Shown in pieces: positions 24,929 through 39,200 of a DNA stretch of 64,000 bases; position 1 is the stretch's first letter; every line of letters starts with the position of its first letter. The notes under the pieces were generated by a model, which was given only the letters and a program-made list of their open reading frames with translations, made no database searches and was not told the DNA's origin. The position numbers were made by a program, and so were the translations under genes. Origin of the DNA: Amphiura filiformis (taxonomy: Eukaryota > Echinodermata > Ophiuroidea > Amphilepidida > Amphiuridae); assembly GCF_039555335.1 (NCBI RefSeq), contig NC_092628.1:66977292-67041291 (forward strand). The letters run 5' to 3'.

Positions 24929-25350
24929 TGTGACGTGTCATGTCAAAAGGAGACACTTTTGGGCAGGATCGTAAATGGAGAAATAGGCAAAAATGTGCCC
25001 GGTAGTGATTTTTTCACAATTTGGGTTTGTTGCGAATTTGTGATGTTATTAATGTTTAAAATATTGTCTGGTAGTTTCAGACCGGAATATAACTGACATC
25101 TTGTATTTTTGAGACCTTTTCAAGGTAATTCCTACTCTCAACATTGTCAATAATATTTTTAAAGGCCGATATCTCAATTTCCAATTTTTGTAATACCATA
25201 ACTTACAAACTCAATATCTTCGCTTAGGAATGTCCGATTTCATTGGGGAAACGGCGTTGTGGAGCAAAATATCTCTATATTTAAGAGATGTAAAAACCTT
25301 AAAATTGCTAACCTGCCCAAAAGTGTCTCCTTTTGACATGACACGTCACA
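24929..25350 (-). mobile_element. 422-bp MITE, copy 2 (inverted relative to copy 1)
   Basis: Same TGTGACGTGTCATGTC ends and the same 422-bp length as 20,067-20,488, with the interior in reverse orientation. TA flanks both sides (left ...AATA, right TATG...), suggesting a TA target. Lies 2.2 kb downstream of the INTS1 stop codon. Confidence 0.85.
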
Positions 25351-25449
25351 TATGAGTGCAAGAAAGATTGATATCTGCTATAACTTATTTAAAGGAAGAT
25401 GTTCAAAATCAATATTGCTGCTATTTCAACTGGATTGAGTGACTTTAAT

Positions 25450-25707
25450 CGTCAGCCTGCTACACTAATTGCCTAAGTCATTTTTTGTAATTTTGAGAAC
25501 AAAGAATAATGTGGTTCAAGCATACATCAGCTACGCAATCACTCTAATGATTTCGGATTAGTCATGTTTCATTATATTGTATCATTATCATTTGTTCTTG
25601 TGCAAAAATTGGTTAATAAATGTTTAAATGCATGCTTGAACCATATTTTGTACTTTGTTCTCAAAATTACAAAAAATGACTAAAGCAATGAGCGTAGCAG
25701 GCTGACG
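25450..25707. mobile_element. 258-bp MITE with TAAT target duplication
   Basis: Arms of about 75 bases start CGTCAGCCTGCTAC and end GTAGCAGGCTGACG. Both share a TTTTTTGTAATTTTGAGAAC segment. The flanks are TAAT on each side (25446-25449, 25708-25711). The centre is AT-rich and non-coding. Confidence 0.75.
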
Positions 25708-25711
25708 TAAT

Positions 25712-27950
25712 GCCATTCTTCCTCTGAGAAGTTGATTGTAGCTTTGTTATCCATGTCAAAATGTTGCATGTTAATGAATGTGGCTGTATGTGTACTTACT
25801 TCTATATCTGAGAAAGTAAAGAGGCAGTCCTTCCACAGAAAAGTATGCATATTGATATATCAGTGAGCCAACCCGATACACATGGGCTGGTAGGAGAACC
25901 ATCATTAGGCTTTAAAAAATGCTGTCTCAAAGCGCCCGCTTGTTTTTCTTTGAGCTGAAACAACAAATTCATTTATTCCCTTTTTTGCCGTAAAATCATG
26001 AAATTTTAAGAAATATTATGAAAATTTTTATTTTATTTGATACTCGCATTGTTTAGGTTTAAAACAATTGATATTTGTACTTCAGTTGTGTAAACGATCT
26101 TTATAAAATCAACCCTGCATTCGGTTTTGAAACTGCCAAGGGCTTTGAGACATTATTTTTTTAGCCTTTCGCGTAAATGACTTTCCCTAGGCTTGGGTTA
26201 GGATTATAAACAAGTTAAGAAAGTGCCCGATCAACCAGAAACGAATTACGGAATCATTTCAAAACCAAAATCTTTTAACATTTCATTTATTTATTCATAA
26301 TTTCAATACCATTTTGGGGGCAGTTATCACAATCTTTCTTGCACTCAAAATAGACCAAATTACTGAATACATTTGTGTGATTATCATACAACTGATTCTA
26401 ATACAAGTACCAAAATTGGTAAAGATATAATTCCATCCTTAGAGGAATGTATGTCACTCAAGGTAGGAGGTGAAATGAAATAGTGTACCTCTGGATTACT
26501 GTATTCTTAAATAAATGATTCTACGTTTGTAACACTTATGCTTTAATGCAGATTATCATTCAATTTTGGTCTGTTACTAACAAACTGAGGTACGCTATTT
26601 TGCCCCAATGTGTGACAATTCAATATGACATATTTTCCTTGGCTATATAAATTCTAATCACTCCCTTTATAACCTCTTTAGGGACATAAAAAAATACTGA
26701 CATGTAGGATTTGGACTTGTGATCTTTGGTTTGATAGTCTTAAAAAATAGCATTTCGGTTTTATCAAGTTTTGTTCGGTTGTACATCCACTCTGTACTGG
26801 AAAAAAAAAGTAAACATGGTAAAAGAGTTCATATTTTGGTAAACCAGATATAATAATTGTTTCCAGGGTTAAACACTGTTTGTTATGGAATAATGCAAAA
26901 TATTAAATACAAGTAGTCTTAATAATCGGAAATTAATATTTTCTTATAGACCATTTATATAATTAACACCTTCCTGCTGTTGATGGGGTGGACATTGATA
27001 TTACATACTATATCACATACTATAAAACAACAAAACATAGGTCAAAAAAGTATCACATTATAAAATAACAAAATAATCCTCCTAACTTGCTCTCTCTTTA
27101 GCTACCCTATAATATGTAATGTCGATCTTCACCCGACCAACTGCAGTAATGTGTCGATTGACAATTACAGGAATGGTCTATTGTCAACCCAAAATAATTT
27201 TTACCAAAACAAGTATATTTTTGTTTAATACTGCAAAAATGGCCAATCTTTACCAAATTTGTATCAAATTTCACATTACTAAATTTAGTGTCCACAAGCT
27301 TTATTGAAATGTGTTTTATTTGCCTGCAATAAATACAAGCAAATTATGAAGTGGTAAATTTTGGCATAAGGATGAGGAACGGCATGATGATGAGGAACAA
27401 AACATCATCTAGAAATATTTGTGCATCAAAGAGACATTACTTCATTGTAATTAAAGGAGCTGTGTGAGCTTTTATGAAGAGGATGTCCTCATTTTTGTCA
27501 ATAACAGAGTTTTGTATGCAAATGTAGCCCGATAGCTTAAAGGATCTTCTGCAAAAACTGTTTTAGAAATATGTCAAATTTTTAGTGACCATGAATTAAT
27601 TGTCTGGATCCAGTCACTCAATACCCGCTACACATTACCAAAACCAATGTTTGGTATATTACATGCAATTATTGCTAACAATTTACTTAAAATCGTACAT
27701 ATCAGAAAACTTTTTCAGTAAGAAGGTGAAAGAAACATTTCAATGATTCAGTGGGCTCCACTAAAAATGATTCAAGCCAAATAAAACTGACTTGAATCTC
27801 ACACAACCCAATTATGTAAACCAGTGTCTCTCTTTATATTAAAGATCAACTTGTAATACAAAAGTTAAGAAAATACTTCATGCATGGCAGTCATATGTGT
27901 GATACTGTTGCTTCAATATTTGCAGTATAATTTAATACTAAAATACAAAT
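25712..27950. other. AT-rich intergenic DNA, no gene seen
   Basis: Only short frames without recognisable domains occur on either strand. No repeat structure was obvious beyond simple AT richness. Confidence 0.5.
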
Positions 27951-28278
27951 GAAGAGCTTGGTTCCAAACCAAGTTAAATCTACAAACCATTGATATTGAT
28001 ATTGCAATGGGTTGTGATAGTAATTTCAATTGGATGCACCATTACAAAGCAAACAGTGGGTGGATGCACAGTAACAATACTGTGTGAGGCCTTTGATTCC
28101 CAAATGAGAACAATTATAGTCTGCATATTGTTAAGCATCATTGTCGTGGTAAATAATGGCTTGATGATAGTACAACTGATTGTTGCTGATGTCAAACTTG
28201 TCAAAGTAATTGTGATTGTATCACACAAGTAAATGAGAAACGTGTGGTCGTGGACCATGGATTGGAAACAAGCTCTTC
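27951..28278. repeat. inverted-repeat MITE-like element
   Basis: GAAGAGCTTG...TTCCAA at the left is mirrored by TTGGAAACAAGCTCTTC at the right. AAAT occurs directly outside both ends. The 80- to 92-codon frames inside on both strands overlap each other and look like by-products of a repeated TTGT/ACAA composition. Confidence 0.55.
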
Positions 28279-29186
28279 AAATATAAACTACTTACTTATT
28301 GAATTCAATATTGATTTGCAGATATGAGTAGCACTGTAGCAGTGGGATCAAAGTGCCAACATTCATTTATATTTATACAACAAATATTAAAATTCTATTT
28401 CACAAATATGCAATAATTATTTGACCTTATTAAACAGAATCCATTGTAAGGTAACAACGAGTGGATAATTATAGGAAGTTCTAGTCACACCCACAGCTCC
28501 CTAATGTCATGTAGGAGCCAGTATTTTATACAGGTGTATCGGGAGAAAATCTGGATTTTCCCCATCTGAAATTTCCCCCTGCCACTTTTTAGTCGCAAAG
28601 GTATATATAGTTACTTGCTTTGAAACCTACTTCACAGCATAATACTGCACACCATGACACAACCGTCCAGCATTATATGCAAATCTGCCATGGATCAATG
28701 TTGAAGGCAAGATAAGAAGTTGAGGACGATTTACTTAGCAATAACAACTTTTAGAGAAAAAACACCTTACGTAAGTGCTTGTATGAGGTAGATAGGATTG
28801 TTTACAAAAATTCCTTAGATATAGCCTACAGGCAGGCAATTCTCTATTTTCTAAAAACATGTAAATATTACTTGAAACAGTTAAAATACAATGTGTGCTA
28901 TAAATTATACAGTAGGCACTTCAAGTAGCACATTCTGTCAAGCAATGGCTGTAAATACATACTTTATAAACACTGAGCAATCACCACATATTCAATTTAG
29001 TTTTATGTGCCTACCAACTGTGACAATTTTACCTGAGATAAACATAACTATGAAGGAACTGTAGCCACATCTTCCATACAGAGTATGTGTGACCCTGTCT
29101 GACGTTGCTCAGTATAGAAAAGACCAATTATTGCTTAACTGGTTTGATACAGTGTGCAAGATAAAAGTTCAGAGCAAAATTTAGAG

Positions 29187-29250
29187 CTTGATAGTGTACA
29201 ATACATGTAATTCAGAAACTTGATAGTGTACAATACATGTAATTCAGAAA
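29187..29250. repeat. two-copy 32-bp tandem duplication
   Basis: The block starting CTTGATAGTGTACAATACAT occurs twice back to back with a 32-base period. It lies in the intergenic region downstream of LRRC45. Confidence 0.8.
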
Positions 29251-30234
29251 CTTATGTCCCCTTGTTGAGAATCATGCCAGAAAACATTTCAGACAGTGTG
29301 GCACATAACTGTACATAAGCTATTAACATTCATCTGCACATTGAAATTATTGTTACTAAAAAGTATATTGACAACAAAGTCTTGATAAACATAAATAAGG
29401 AAGCACACATGGATATAATACATCAAAGTACCCTGAATAACTGGCCTCTTATCCTGCTATAATATAGACATCCAACAGTTGACGATTTGCCCATTGCCCA
29501 AATATGTATTTTGATTTTAACCTCTAAATATCTCACACTGCACATAATCACTGCACAATCAAGCATGTGCATCAGCTGCGGTATGTTTTGAGCAAGAAAT
29601 TGATGTTTAGCTTGTACATCTGTCAAAATCTGTGTGTCGAAAAATGATGAACATTCACACTTTTCTTTCCATTACTGTCATATTATGCAGATTACAGACA
29701 GAAAGCTACCCAAAGGTGAGCTATTTGAGCTGTTTTGAGAAAAAAGATTGATCTGTTTAATAGCTGAGGTGTTAGTTCAATATGTTGGGAAAATATTTTT
29801 GCTGATGACCCCATGTTGACATTGGCTAAATAAGCTGTATTTTCACCTGTAAGGGTAAAAATTAGTGATATTTCTTGCCCACTGTTTTATGTGTGATGTA
29901 CTTAGAAGTTACATCAAGATACATTATGGACAATATGGCAAAAGTTTACTTTACTCTTCAAGTACATCATTTCTGGAATATTGTGCATTCATTCTATGCC
30001 ACACTTTTAGTCATGTCATGACTTGTGACTCAACTAAAACGGATGTGACTCAACTCTGCTAAATTTATCAATTTTCCCCATTAAAATTGTACAATGGCTG
30101 GACTGACTCGGCCAGAAAATAGGTCTGATGATGAATTTTCATGACTTGCCAAGTCTGCATGAACACACCTGCACACCGTGTGCTATGGTGTGCACACCAT
30201 CAACTGATCCAAAATTCCTTTTTCCATATTTTGT

Positions 30235-33200
30235 TTACTTCCTAGGAGTGGCCATGGGTGATCTTGGTGTGAGAAAACTTGATATTGCAGCATGTAATTG
30301 GCTTGCTTTCTGAGCTTCTTCTTCTTGTAACCTGCCAAATTCCATGTCTTGTAATCTCAGTTTTTCTTTTAAGGTGTCTGCCTCTGCCTCCAGGGAATGC
30401 ATCTCACTACGGTAACGACGAGCTTGGTCTAAAGAAAGATAATTATATAGAATTGTCAGAAAAACAAAAAAATTACTGTTAAAGGTTTATTTTGTTTTGT
30501 TTCGTTTTGCTTCTTGATGTCTCTCAAAGTCATGATGGCATTGTGAAAGAGTACGATTATCATCACTTTTCTGTTTTGGTATTTTGCTAATATAGTGTTC
30601 CAGTTCAAGTTCAATTTTATGTAGATGTACATGTATGTTTGTAAACACAAAGTGAGGTCCTGATTGCCAATTGAAGTAACAGAACCTCATTGGCTGTTTG
30701 AGCAAAGTTGCACAGCGTGCTTCATCTCTTTGATTCTGTTGTCTCATGTAAATATTGTAAATGAGTTTAGCATACATGTTTGTGTTTATGAGATATTCAG
30801 AGTTAAAATACTGCAATCATCTATAGTGGGAATTCCAATTGAATGAACGCAGCTTTCAATAGCGTGACGAATTTTTGCGTACACTGCGCGATATACGCCA
30901 GCGTGCAGCGACTGTGCGTGAGTAACGCGAAGTAAATCAACCATGCCAACGCACTCGTGATTGGTTAGCATTGTATCCAAGGTCGTATGCGTTAGCGTTG
31001 TAGTTTGAAATATGTGATATAAGATCGCGGTTGGATCGAGTGCAGCTGTTGAAAGCTGCGTTCATTCAATTGGAATTCTTACTATAGTTGAATTGGTACT
31101 GTGGTTCTTGAGTGGTGTCAAATACAGAACCTTTCCTTCCATTCACTTTGTTACTTAAGAGATATAAGACCAGTTTAAACATAAATAAACTGTTCTGGTT
31201 TCTCTTACATTACCTCAATATTTAGATTAAATTTAACATAAATTATTCATCTTGCAGAACAATGAAGAATAAGACAGAAAACACACACCTCCAAATACAC
31301 CATGAACTATGTTAGATTTTATAACAAGTTCCAATCATATAATGTCACCTTCCCATGATGTACTTACCTGAGAGTTGTTTTTCCAAAGTATCACACCTGT
31401 CCTTAGTGTCTTCCAACTCTTGCAATTGATGTTGTAATTTACTAAGTTGTTTACTGTGTTGTATTTCAACTTTGTTTACTTCAGCTAATAACTCATTGTT
31501 TTTGCCAGCTACTTCCTGTAATAACACAAATAGATGGATTAGTCAATGGGGGTAAACCTGTGAAAAATCTTTTGAAAAAGCACTCATCCAATAACAAAAA
31601 AAACCCTGAATAATGGTGCTAGCGTATATCTCAGCGACGTGGACACAAAACACATCAAGGATCAATAAATGATACAAGGAGATACCTTTAATATACGAAC
31701 AACTGGAAAGAAAAAGAGCAAGGTACACCAACTTAATGTGGGGAAACAGGTAAAATACAGACTAGACGGTATCCAGCAGGGGGACAAAAACAGCAAATGT
31801 AGGCATTAGAAGTAGGTTAAGTTTGATAGCCAAAAATTACCAGTTCCAAAGGCACACAGAAGTGCTAAACCTGCCAAAACAACATGGTTCAATGGGAATA
31901 CAAAAGTGCACTAGAACAAGTGCTGAAAATTACTGTGCACATAAAACCCTAACTTACCCGATTCAGCTCTTCCAGTTTGCGTTTGAGTGATTCAATCTCC
32001 AGTGTTGCATTGCTGTGTTTGGCTTGCAATTCACTTACTAACTGTGTCTGTTGGGAACTGTGTTGTTGTAAGTCATCCTTACTGTTTTGCAGAAGTCGGA
32101 TTTTGTCTTCAAGATGCTTGCTGCGCTGTTGCTGCAAATTGAGAACAGAAAACATGTTAAGCCATTATGGGTAGGCCTATTGTTTGCCTTTACCTGAAGA
32201 TTGTTTGTCATTTTTGTTTGTGTGTCTATCTGCCACCTGTCAGGTATCAGTCATTTTCATTTGATTGTTATTTTGCTTGACTTAATTTGTTATACTCATC
32301 CCCAACTACAATGTATTAGGGGACAAATTCTGCACTTGGTTTGCAATGATTTTAAGAAGTCCCTTCTCAGAAGTTTATTCTTTTTCCCCATTTTGTAATG
32401 TCGCCATTAGGAGGAATGTCAGCAGGCAGATGCATGCTAAAAATTGATTGAATAAACAAACACAAATTAAAAACACTCTTTTCTCAAGTTTTCAAATTAA
32501 TAAGCAAATTAAAATCCATGATGGTGGTGGGGATGGGGTTGTTCGGAGAAGCTTACCTCTTCTTCTTTGACTCTCTTCTTTGTTTCCAATATTTGTTCTT
32601 CCAGGACTAATCTCTCATTGAGATGACTTGTTTTTACTTGACTCAGCTCCTCCTCCAGGTTTCTCCGATGTTGTTCAAGTTTGACTATTCGCTCCTTGTA
32701 TGCCCTCTCGCTATCCTCCATTGTCTGTCGTAACCTAGACAACTCTCCATCACGACGATGTTCAATATCTCGTATAATATCTCTTTGCCTTTGTTTCTCA
32801 TTCTGCATCCTCTCTGTGAATGAATACAAAGTGCAATAAGTAACAAATAAAACCATTTCATAAGTACCACAACTTTCAAGTATTACATATGGCCCTAAAT
32901 ATGTTGCCCTAGCAGGCCACAAGACTAGTTGAGACACAAAATATAATGTGATCATAGCAAATAAATTTATTTAGGGAAAAGAAATATGTGATGTAATCAA
33001 GCAAAATCAGTCTGAAGTCAGACATATTCAATTTTCTTTTAGGATTGTAAACAGCATTTGCAAAGCTACATTTTGACAAAAATCCATTAAATTTGGGCAA
33101 CCAGTTCAAAAGGTGTGAGCAGTTAAAGAGTTTCCAAAACAATAGGAAACAAAAGGAAATGCTTCCTTTGTTTGGCTATATCTCAAAATCAATATTTCTG

Positions 33201-36200
33201 ACTTCCGATTGATTTTGCTTGATCACATCACATAAAATAAAATGGAAAGGAATCTTGAATAAACTGATATATACTAAATTATTCTAAATTGAGAGAGTGA
33301 GGTAATCAGAACCAGTGGGTTAGAAATCCAGTGTTGTAGTCCTCGAGTACTGTCCTCGGCCTCGAGGACTCCTCGAGACAGGTTTTGAAGTCCTTGGTCC
33401 TCGGACATGTAGTCCTTGGCCTCGGACGTGTAGTCCTTGGCCTTGGCCTTGGCCTTGAACCTCAAAGTCCTTGGTCCTCGACAACAAGGACCGGACAAGG
33501 ACAGGCAAAATCATCAAAAATGCAGGCAAATGTTTAAAGAGTGGAAGAGTACAATCTCATGATCTGCTGTTTAGTTATAAATTAAAACTATTTAGAGAAA
33601 CATGACAAGGATAGCTTTTATTGTACCTGATTGAAATACAAAACAGTTTGTCAATATTTTGGTACACTCTTAACTATCATCTTTGCTCTTTGCAAAACAT
33701 GCACATGGAGGCCAAATATGTGGTTTTATATAAAAATTCCACTCGGCTTATGATTCCTAAAATAGGAATATCGAATAGACACAAGAGGTTCTTTAGATAT
33801 TTTAAGAAACTCATTGGACGCTACTGTAGGGCATGTTTCGATTACCGGGTAGGCCTAACTGTGATCAAATGAATTTCATCTATTTTGGGCTAATCTCATC
33901 AGCTCACAGAATTAAATGCGGATCAAACACATAAGTGTGTTATATTATAATCTTCAATACTTGTCTAGATAAGGGAACAACCCAAAAGTCCTATTAACGA
34001 AAAGTCCTTCCATTAGGGGGTTGAAAAGTCAGATTATGTTTGTATAAAAAGTCGTTAAAACATCGGTCAAAGTTGATCTTTAAGGATTTAATATAAAATT
34101 TCAGTATTTTCTGAAGTAGGCCTACAATATTAAAATTTTACAGTGGTTGCTTCAAAATGATTTAAAATCAATATAGTGTAGTGTGTAGAGTACTCGCAAC
34201 CTGTAATTTGTAAGTTAATTTTGTCATTGTTTGTAAGCAGCTGATTCTTTTTTATTTGAAAATCAAGCAAGTCCTAATTATTATTTTTTTCGTGCCAAAA
34301 AGGTACGAAGAAAATATCCTAGCATTGTCGCACCCCCATCCACCATAGCGATGGCACTGTATCCTATGCATACAGGTTGAGTTTTTGATAATTGACACTT
34401 CATGTTAGAGGGGAGGGTGGAGGGGTTAGCGTTCTAGCTTAAAGGACTTCCGCTTATAGGACTTCATCAAACTTTTGGGTTGTTCTCTAAGACTAAGAAA
34501 CAAATCGATATAATGAACAAGTTGGGTTTTGTTGGTTGAAACTAGGATAAAGAGTTCATTTTAAGCATGTTTATTTTATAAAGTTCTATAGATATGCTTA
34601 CTGTGCAGCGTTATTTAAAGTGCACCACTTGACATGTGACGTCATTGCCCGGCAGTATGCGCATGCATTATGGCACTTTCCATTGTTCTTTGCCCTGCAG
34701 TGTGCGTGCGCATCGTAGTTTGCTCAGGGCATGTGTATTTTAAATCTCCCACCACATTTCAGATAGCACAAAAGCCATTGAACAGTGAAGCGGTTCGTTC
34801 GAGCATATCGAAAAGACCAATCCTCGCCTTTGTTGATAAACATTCATGTCAAGTGGTCTATAAAATTGCCTTATGTTGACGACAATATGACTCCCGATTG
34901 GGCGTGGTTTAGTATGGTTCATTATTATGAAAGTCCTTGGTCCTTGGCCTTGGCCTCGGAGACAAAAGTCCTTGGCCTCGGAGGGTTGTCCTTGGCCTCG
35001 GACACCATGTCCTTGGCCTTGGCCTTGGCCTCGGACACCAAGTCCTTGGCCTTGGCCTTGGCCTCGGACATGAGGTCCTCGACTACAACACTGAAAACTT
35101 AGAATATGTTCAAAAGTTTCTATAATTACTCCACTGCATGATGGTCTTATTGTGTAAAACAACTACCGTATTTCGTCAAATAGTCGCCCCCTCAAATAAA
35201 CGCCCCCACCACTTTTTTCAACCTAGATGTTTCAAAAATGCCGATATTTCCATGCTATCTTGTGTAGTAAGCTTACCAAGTTGCATATGGTCGATAATAG
35301 CGCCAATAATTGGCGAAAATCTGGATCAGAAACCCGAAAGTGAGCCAGAAGTCAGTGTTTCTAGTTCATAGTTTGTCATTTTAGCGTGTGTTTTTAGTTT
35401 ACCTAATGATTTTAACGGGAATTATCGTTCTAAAATTGACCTTGAATAAACGCCCCTTTGGGAAAATCGAGGCGTTTATTTGATTTAAATACTGGTAATT
35501 TAAAAGAAATGAAAATGATTATCGTAGATCAAGAAACACAAGTAACACTGTGAACTAAACATTGTCTCTCTTGATATCCACTTTATTTGCTTCCAAATAG
35601 TACCCTCAAAAGTTCTGGTCCAAAGCAAACTGTGACACATGGGACTACAACTGATTGCTTGAATCGGGCTATTCCATTTAAAATCCATACTACCCCTGTG
35701 GATGATTTTGGAAATATCTGCCACAGGGGAAATATGAATTTTAGCTCCCATTTGAAACTCACCCTCCCTCTGTAGATTATTCAGGTTAAATCTTTCTCAG
35801 AGGGTGTAAGAGATTCAATTAGAGCTGCCTAATGTGTTCATCCCATTTGAAATTCATATTCCCCCTGTGATGTATATATCCAAAATCCAGGGGTAGTGTG
35901 CATTTTAAATGGAATGGCCCAATTTGGTCATTATCATCTCCTCTCTCAAAAGATAACATAATGACTCTATTGCATGATGCATTCTATATCTAGGGTCTTC
36001 AATCTGTGTCAGATAGTGAACTTTGATTTCCACTCTTTTCCTCTATGCTCCAGATTCTACAGACAAAATAGTTTATATGTAATAGTTTAAAACACTTTTT
36101 CTCACAAGTTCAAATTTTTTTAAATTTATGTAAAACCATAGTAAAGCCAGTTTCAAAACAAATGAAAATTGTTTATGGTACTTTGTGGACCACGAGTAAC

Positions 36201-39200
36201 ACTGTGAACTAAAAATTATCTCTTTTGATATGCACTTTATTTGCTTCCCATGATAAGCATTGTGTGCAGCTGCAAAGTATGTACATAGTGAACATTGTCA
36301 CCTTTTAATAATATTATCAGGTATATCATGGTTGCCTTATTCACTGATTTATAGCCCAATTTTAAGAAGTTCATATCTTGAGGGTTTATTTAGAAAGTTA
36401 GCATCAAGTCACATACTTTATATGCAGTTTGATACTTTGCCAGATTTCTTTATGAAGAGCCAAACAAATTTGAGTATCTTTTGAACTCTTATTTTATCCA
36501 ATATTTACTTATCATGATGATTTAATGATAAGGTCGTTTAACTTATTGGTGATATTAATTATGCATTTAGCAAATCTTGTGTTTGGTACATTTATCACAC
36601 AATGTCAGCTGTTGGACTTTGCTTACAGTATAGAGTGCACACATTAAAATAATCAGTTGTATCTGGGAGTGTGCATTTCAAGTATTAATTCAACAGTCAT
36701 CCAGAAATGATTAACTTGGACATTTTGGCTGATTTCTCCAGGTTAACTTTCTCAAAGCTAATTCTACTAGCTTTTTGATTTCCTGTCAAAGTAGACTCAT
36801 GTTACACCAGACCAGAACACCTAGTCTACTATCTGTTGTCTTCCAGGCTTAGCTAAAGACACTTCAAAAATGGCAGCAGGATTTTCAAATTTTCAACTGA
36901 AAGAAAATTTCAAGGAAGAATTTTTGACGTGTTCAATATGTGCAGAACCATACGACCATGAAGATCACACAGCCAAATGTCTACCTTGTCTGCATACTTT
37001 CTGCAAGTCGTGTCTCAGCCGCCATGTTGGAAAAGCATCCAAATTCAAGTGTCCAAATTGCAGAAGTACCATCAAATTGTCTGCGGCAGGAAATGTTGAT
37101 AGTCTGCCAAGCAATTTTGTTGTTGAAAACCTGCGAGGTTATCAGGATATTTTTAATCAGGATGTTGTGTGCGCAAATTGTGATGAAGGATATAATGCTG
37201 TGAGTTTCTGTCATGATTGTGGTTTGTTCCTCTGTCAGAAATGTTTGGAGAATCATCAAAAGATGCGTAATCTTCGTCATCACTCAATATCAACTATGAA
37301 AGAGTTGCAAGAAAAACAGCCTAATGTGTTGCCGCAACAAGAAAGATGCAAAAAGCACCCCAAGCAGGAATTGATTCTGTACTGTATGGAAGAAGGATGT
37401 GAAATAGCTGTATGCCCGACATGTGCCCTTACCCATCACCGTAGTCATAATCTTGTTGATGTACCAGTTGCTATGGAAACAGTGGTAAATAAACTTCAGG
37501 AATTGTCCAAAAGTGTGAGTGAACAGAACAAAATTTTGATTGCTAATAAGGAATCAATCCATGCTGCACAAGAGCGAATGAAAGCACAATTCAATGAGAG
37601 ACAGAAAGAAATAAGCAAAATAGAAGAGAATCTTTGCGAAATAGTTAAATCAAGATGCAACAAAGCTAGTACCACTTTGAGTCAACTCTACCAGGCAGAG
37701 ATGAAATGTTTAACTGACAAAGCAGAGCGTGCTGATTCGGTATCAACACAAATGGCTAATGCTTGTGACTTTGCTGATAGAGCTTGTAGTACCAGTCATC
37801 CTATTCAGTTACTTACTTCTCAGAAGCAAATAAATCAGCGGCTACAAGAATTGCTTGCAACAAAGCTACCTAGAGGGCAGAGTAAACATGTGGACTTTGT
37901 TTTTTCTGAGCAGCATCACGCAGGAATGAATCGGCTTGAACTCTTATTAGAATGTGTGTGCGATGTGGACAAACGGCTCTGTACTATGATGAAACCAAAT
38001 AAGGACAGTGCTGATGATGATAATGAACTACAACTCATTGAACCCGGTCTTTGTACAGTCTCTATTGAAGAGAACCCACAGCCATACAAAGAATGCAAAG
38101 CTATTCTACACACGGTAGATGCAAATGGACACAACGTGACAACTGGGGGTGCTATTGTTGATGCAAAGCTGCATGTGCAATTGATACCAGGCAAGAAACG
38201 TCGCTGCTCAGTACAAGACAATAAGAACGGGACATACACTATTACCTACATACCATTCTTGGATGGCAATGACTTGATCATAAGTATTAACGGTGTTGCT
38301 ATCAGGAAAACCCCACTTAGGATTTGGATTGATGGAGGCAAGTTTGGATCAAAATGAATGGAAAACTGCTCATGAACGAAAACACCTTAAACTGCTTCTT
38401 GTGTAAAAAACTACTTTAGACTCACCTTTCACAAAGTAAAAGTTAATCACAATTGCATATATTAGTTGATTTTATTTAAAACAAACTCATAGTGACCATA
38501 GTGACCATAAAAACAAATAAAAACATCCGTCTCTCAACACGCGATATTCAAAATTCTCTGGCATCATCGCAATTGTCGAGTGCAATGATGTCCCAATAAT
38601 ATAATGAAGGTTAACAACAATTGAGAACAAATTTACCCATTATGTCATTGCACTTAGACAATTTCGGCATGGGAATTTTGAATATCGTGTGTTGAGAGTG
38701 ACTGTTTTTATTTGTTTTTAAGGTCTATATGAGTTTGTTTTAAATAAAACCATGTGGTTCATGCTTGATAATTATTTTTCTAACATATAAGGCATAATGT
38801 TATGATTGCCAGGGCGGATATGCCCTTTAAGAGGTGGGCAAATCTTTTTTATCACTCCTGTACCTCAGCAATAACAAAAGGTCCAGCTGGAAGAAGTTTG
38901 ACCCCATTCAGCTCTCCGCAGTTATGCCATTGAGTGTCTGTGGTTTATTGATTTTATCTTAACGCTGTTACATAATCATGTATGTGGAATCATTTATATT
39001 TGTGTGGTGTGAATAACAAGGGTAGTCTTTTATGCAATCATAAACAAATTTCATCAAAATAATCCATATATGGGGTAAACCATTAACTTTCAAAACATAC
39101 TGATCACCCCTCGTAATCCAGAATTGTGGTACAAGTCTCACCTTCAGTCTGGGCAGCGTGTACTTTGTTCTCTGCATGACTGGATGTAAGCTCCTCTTTA

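Noticed and set aside
34740..35162. Minus-strand 140-codon frame with GQGQG and VRGQ repeats
   Set aside because: It reads straight through the CCTTGGCC-type minisatellite of a transposon-like element; low-complexity artefact.
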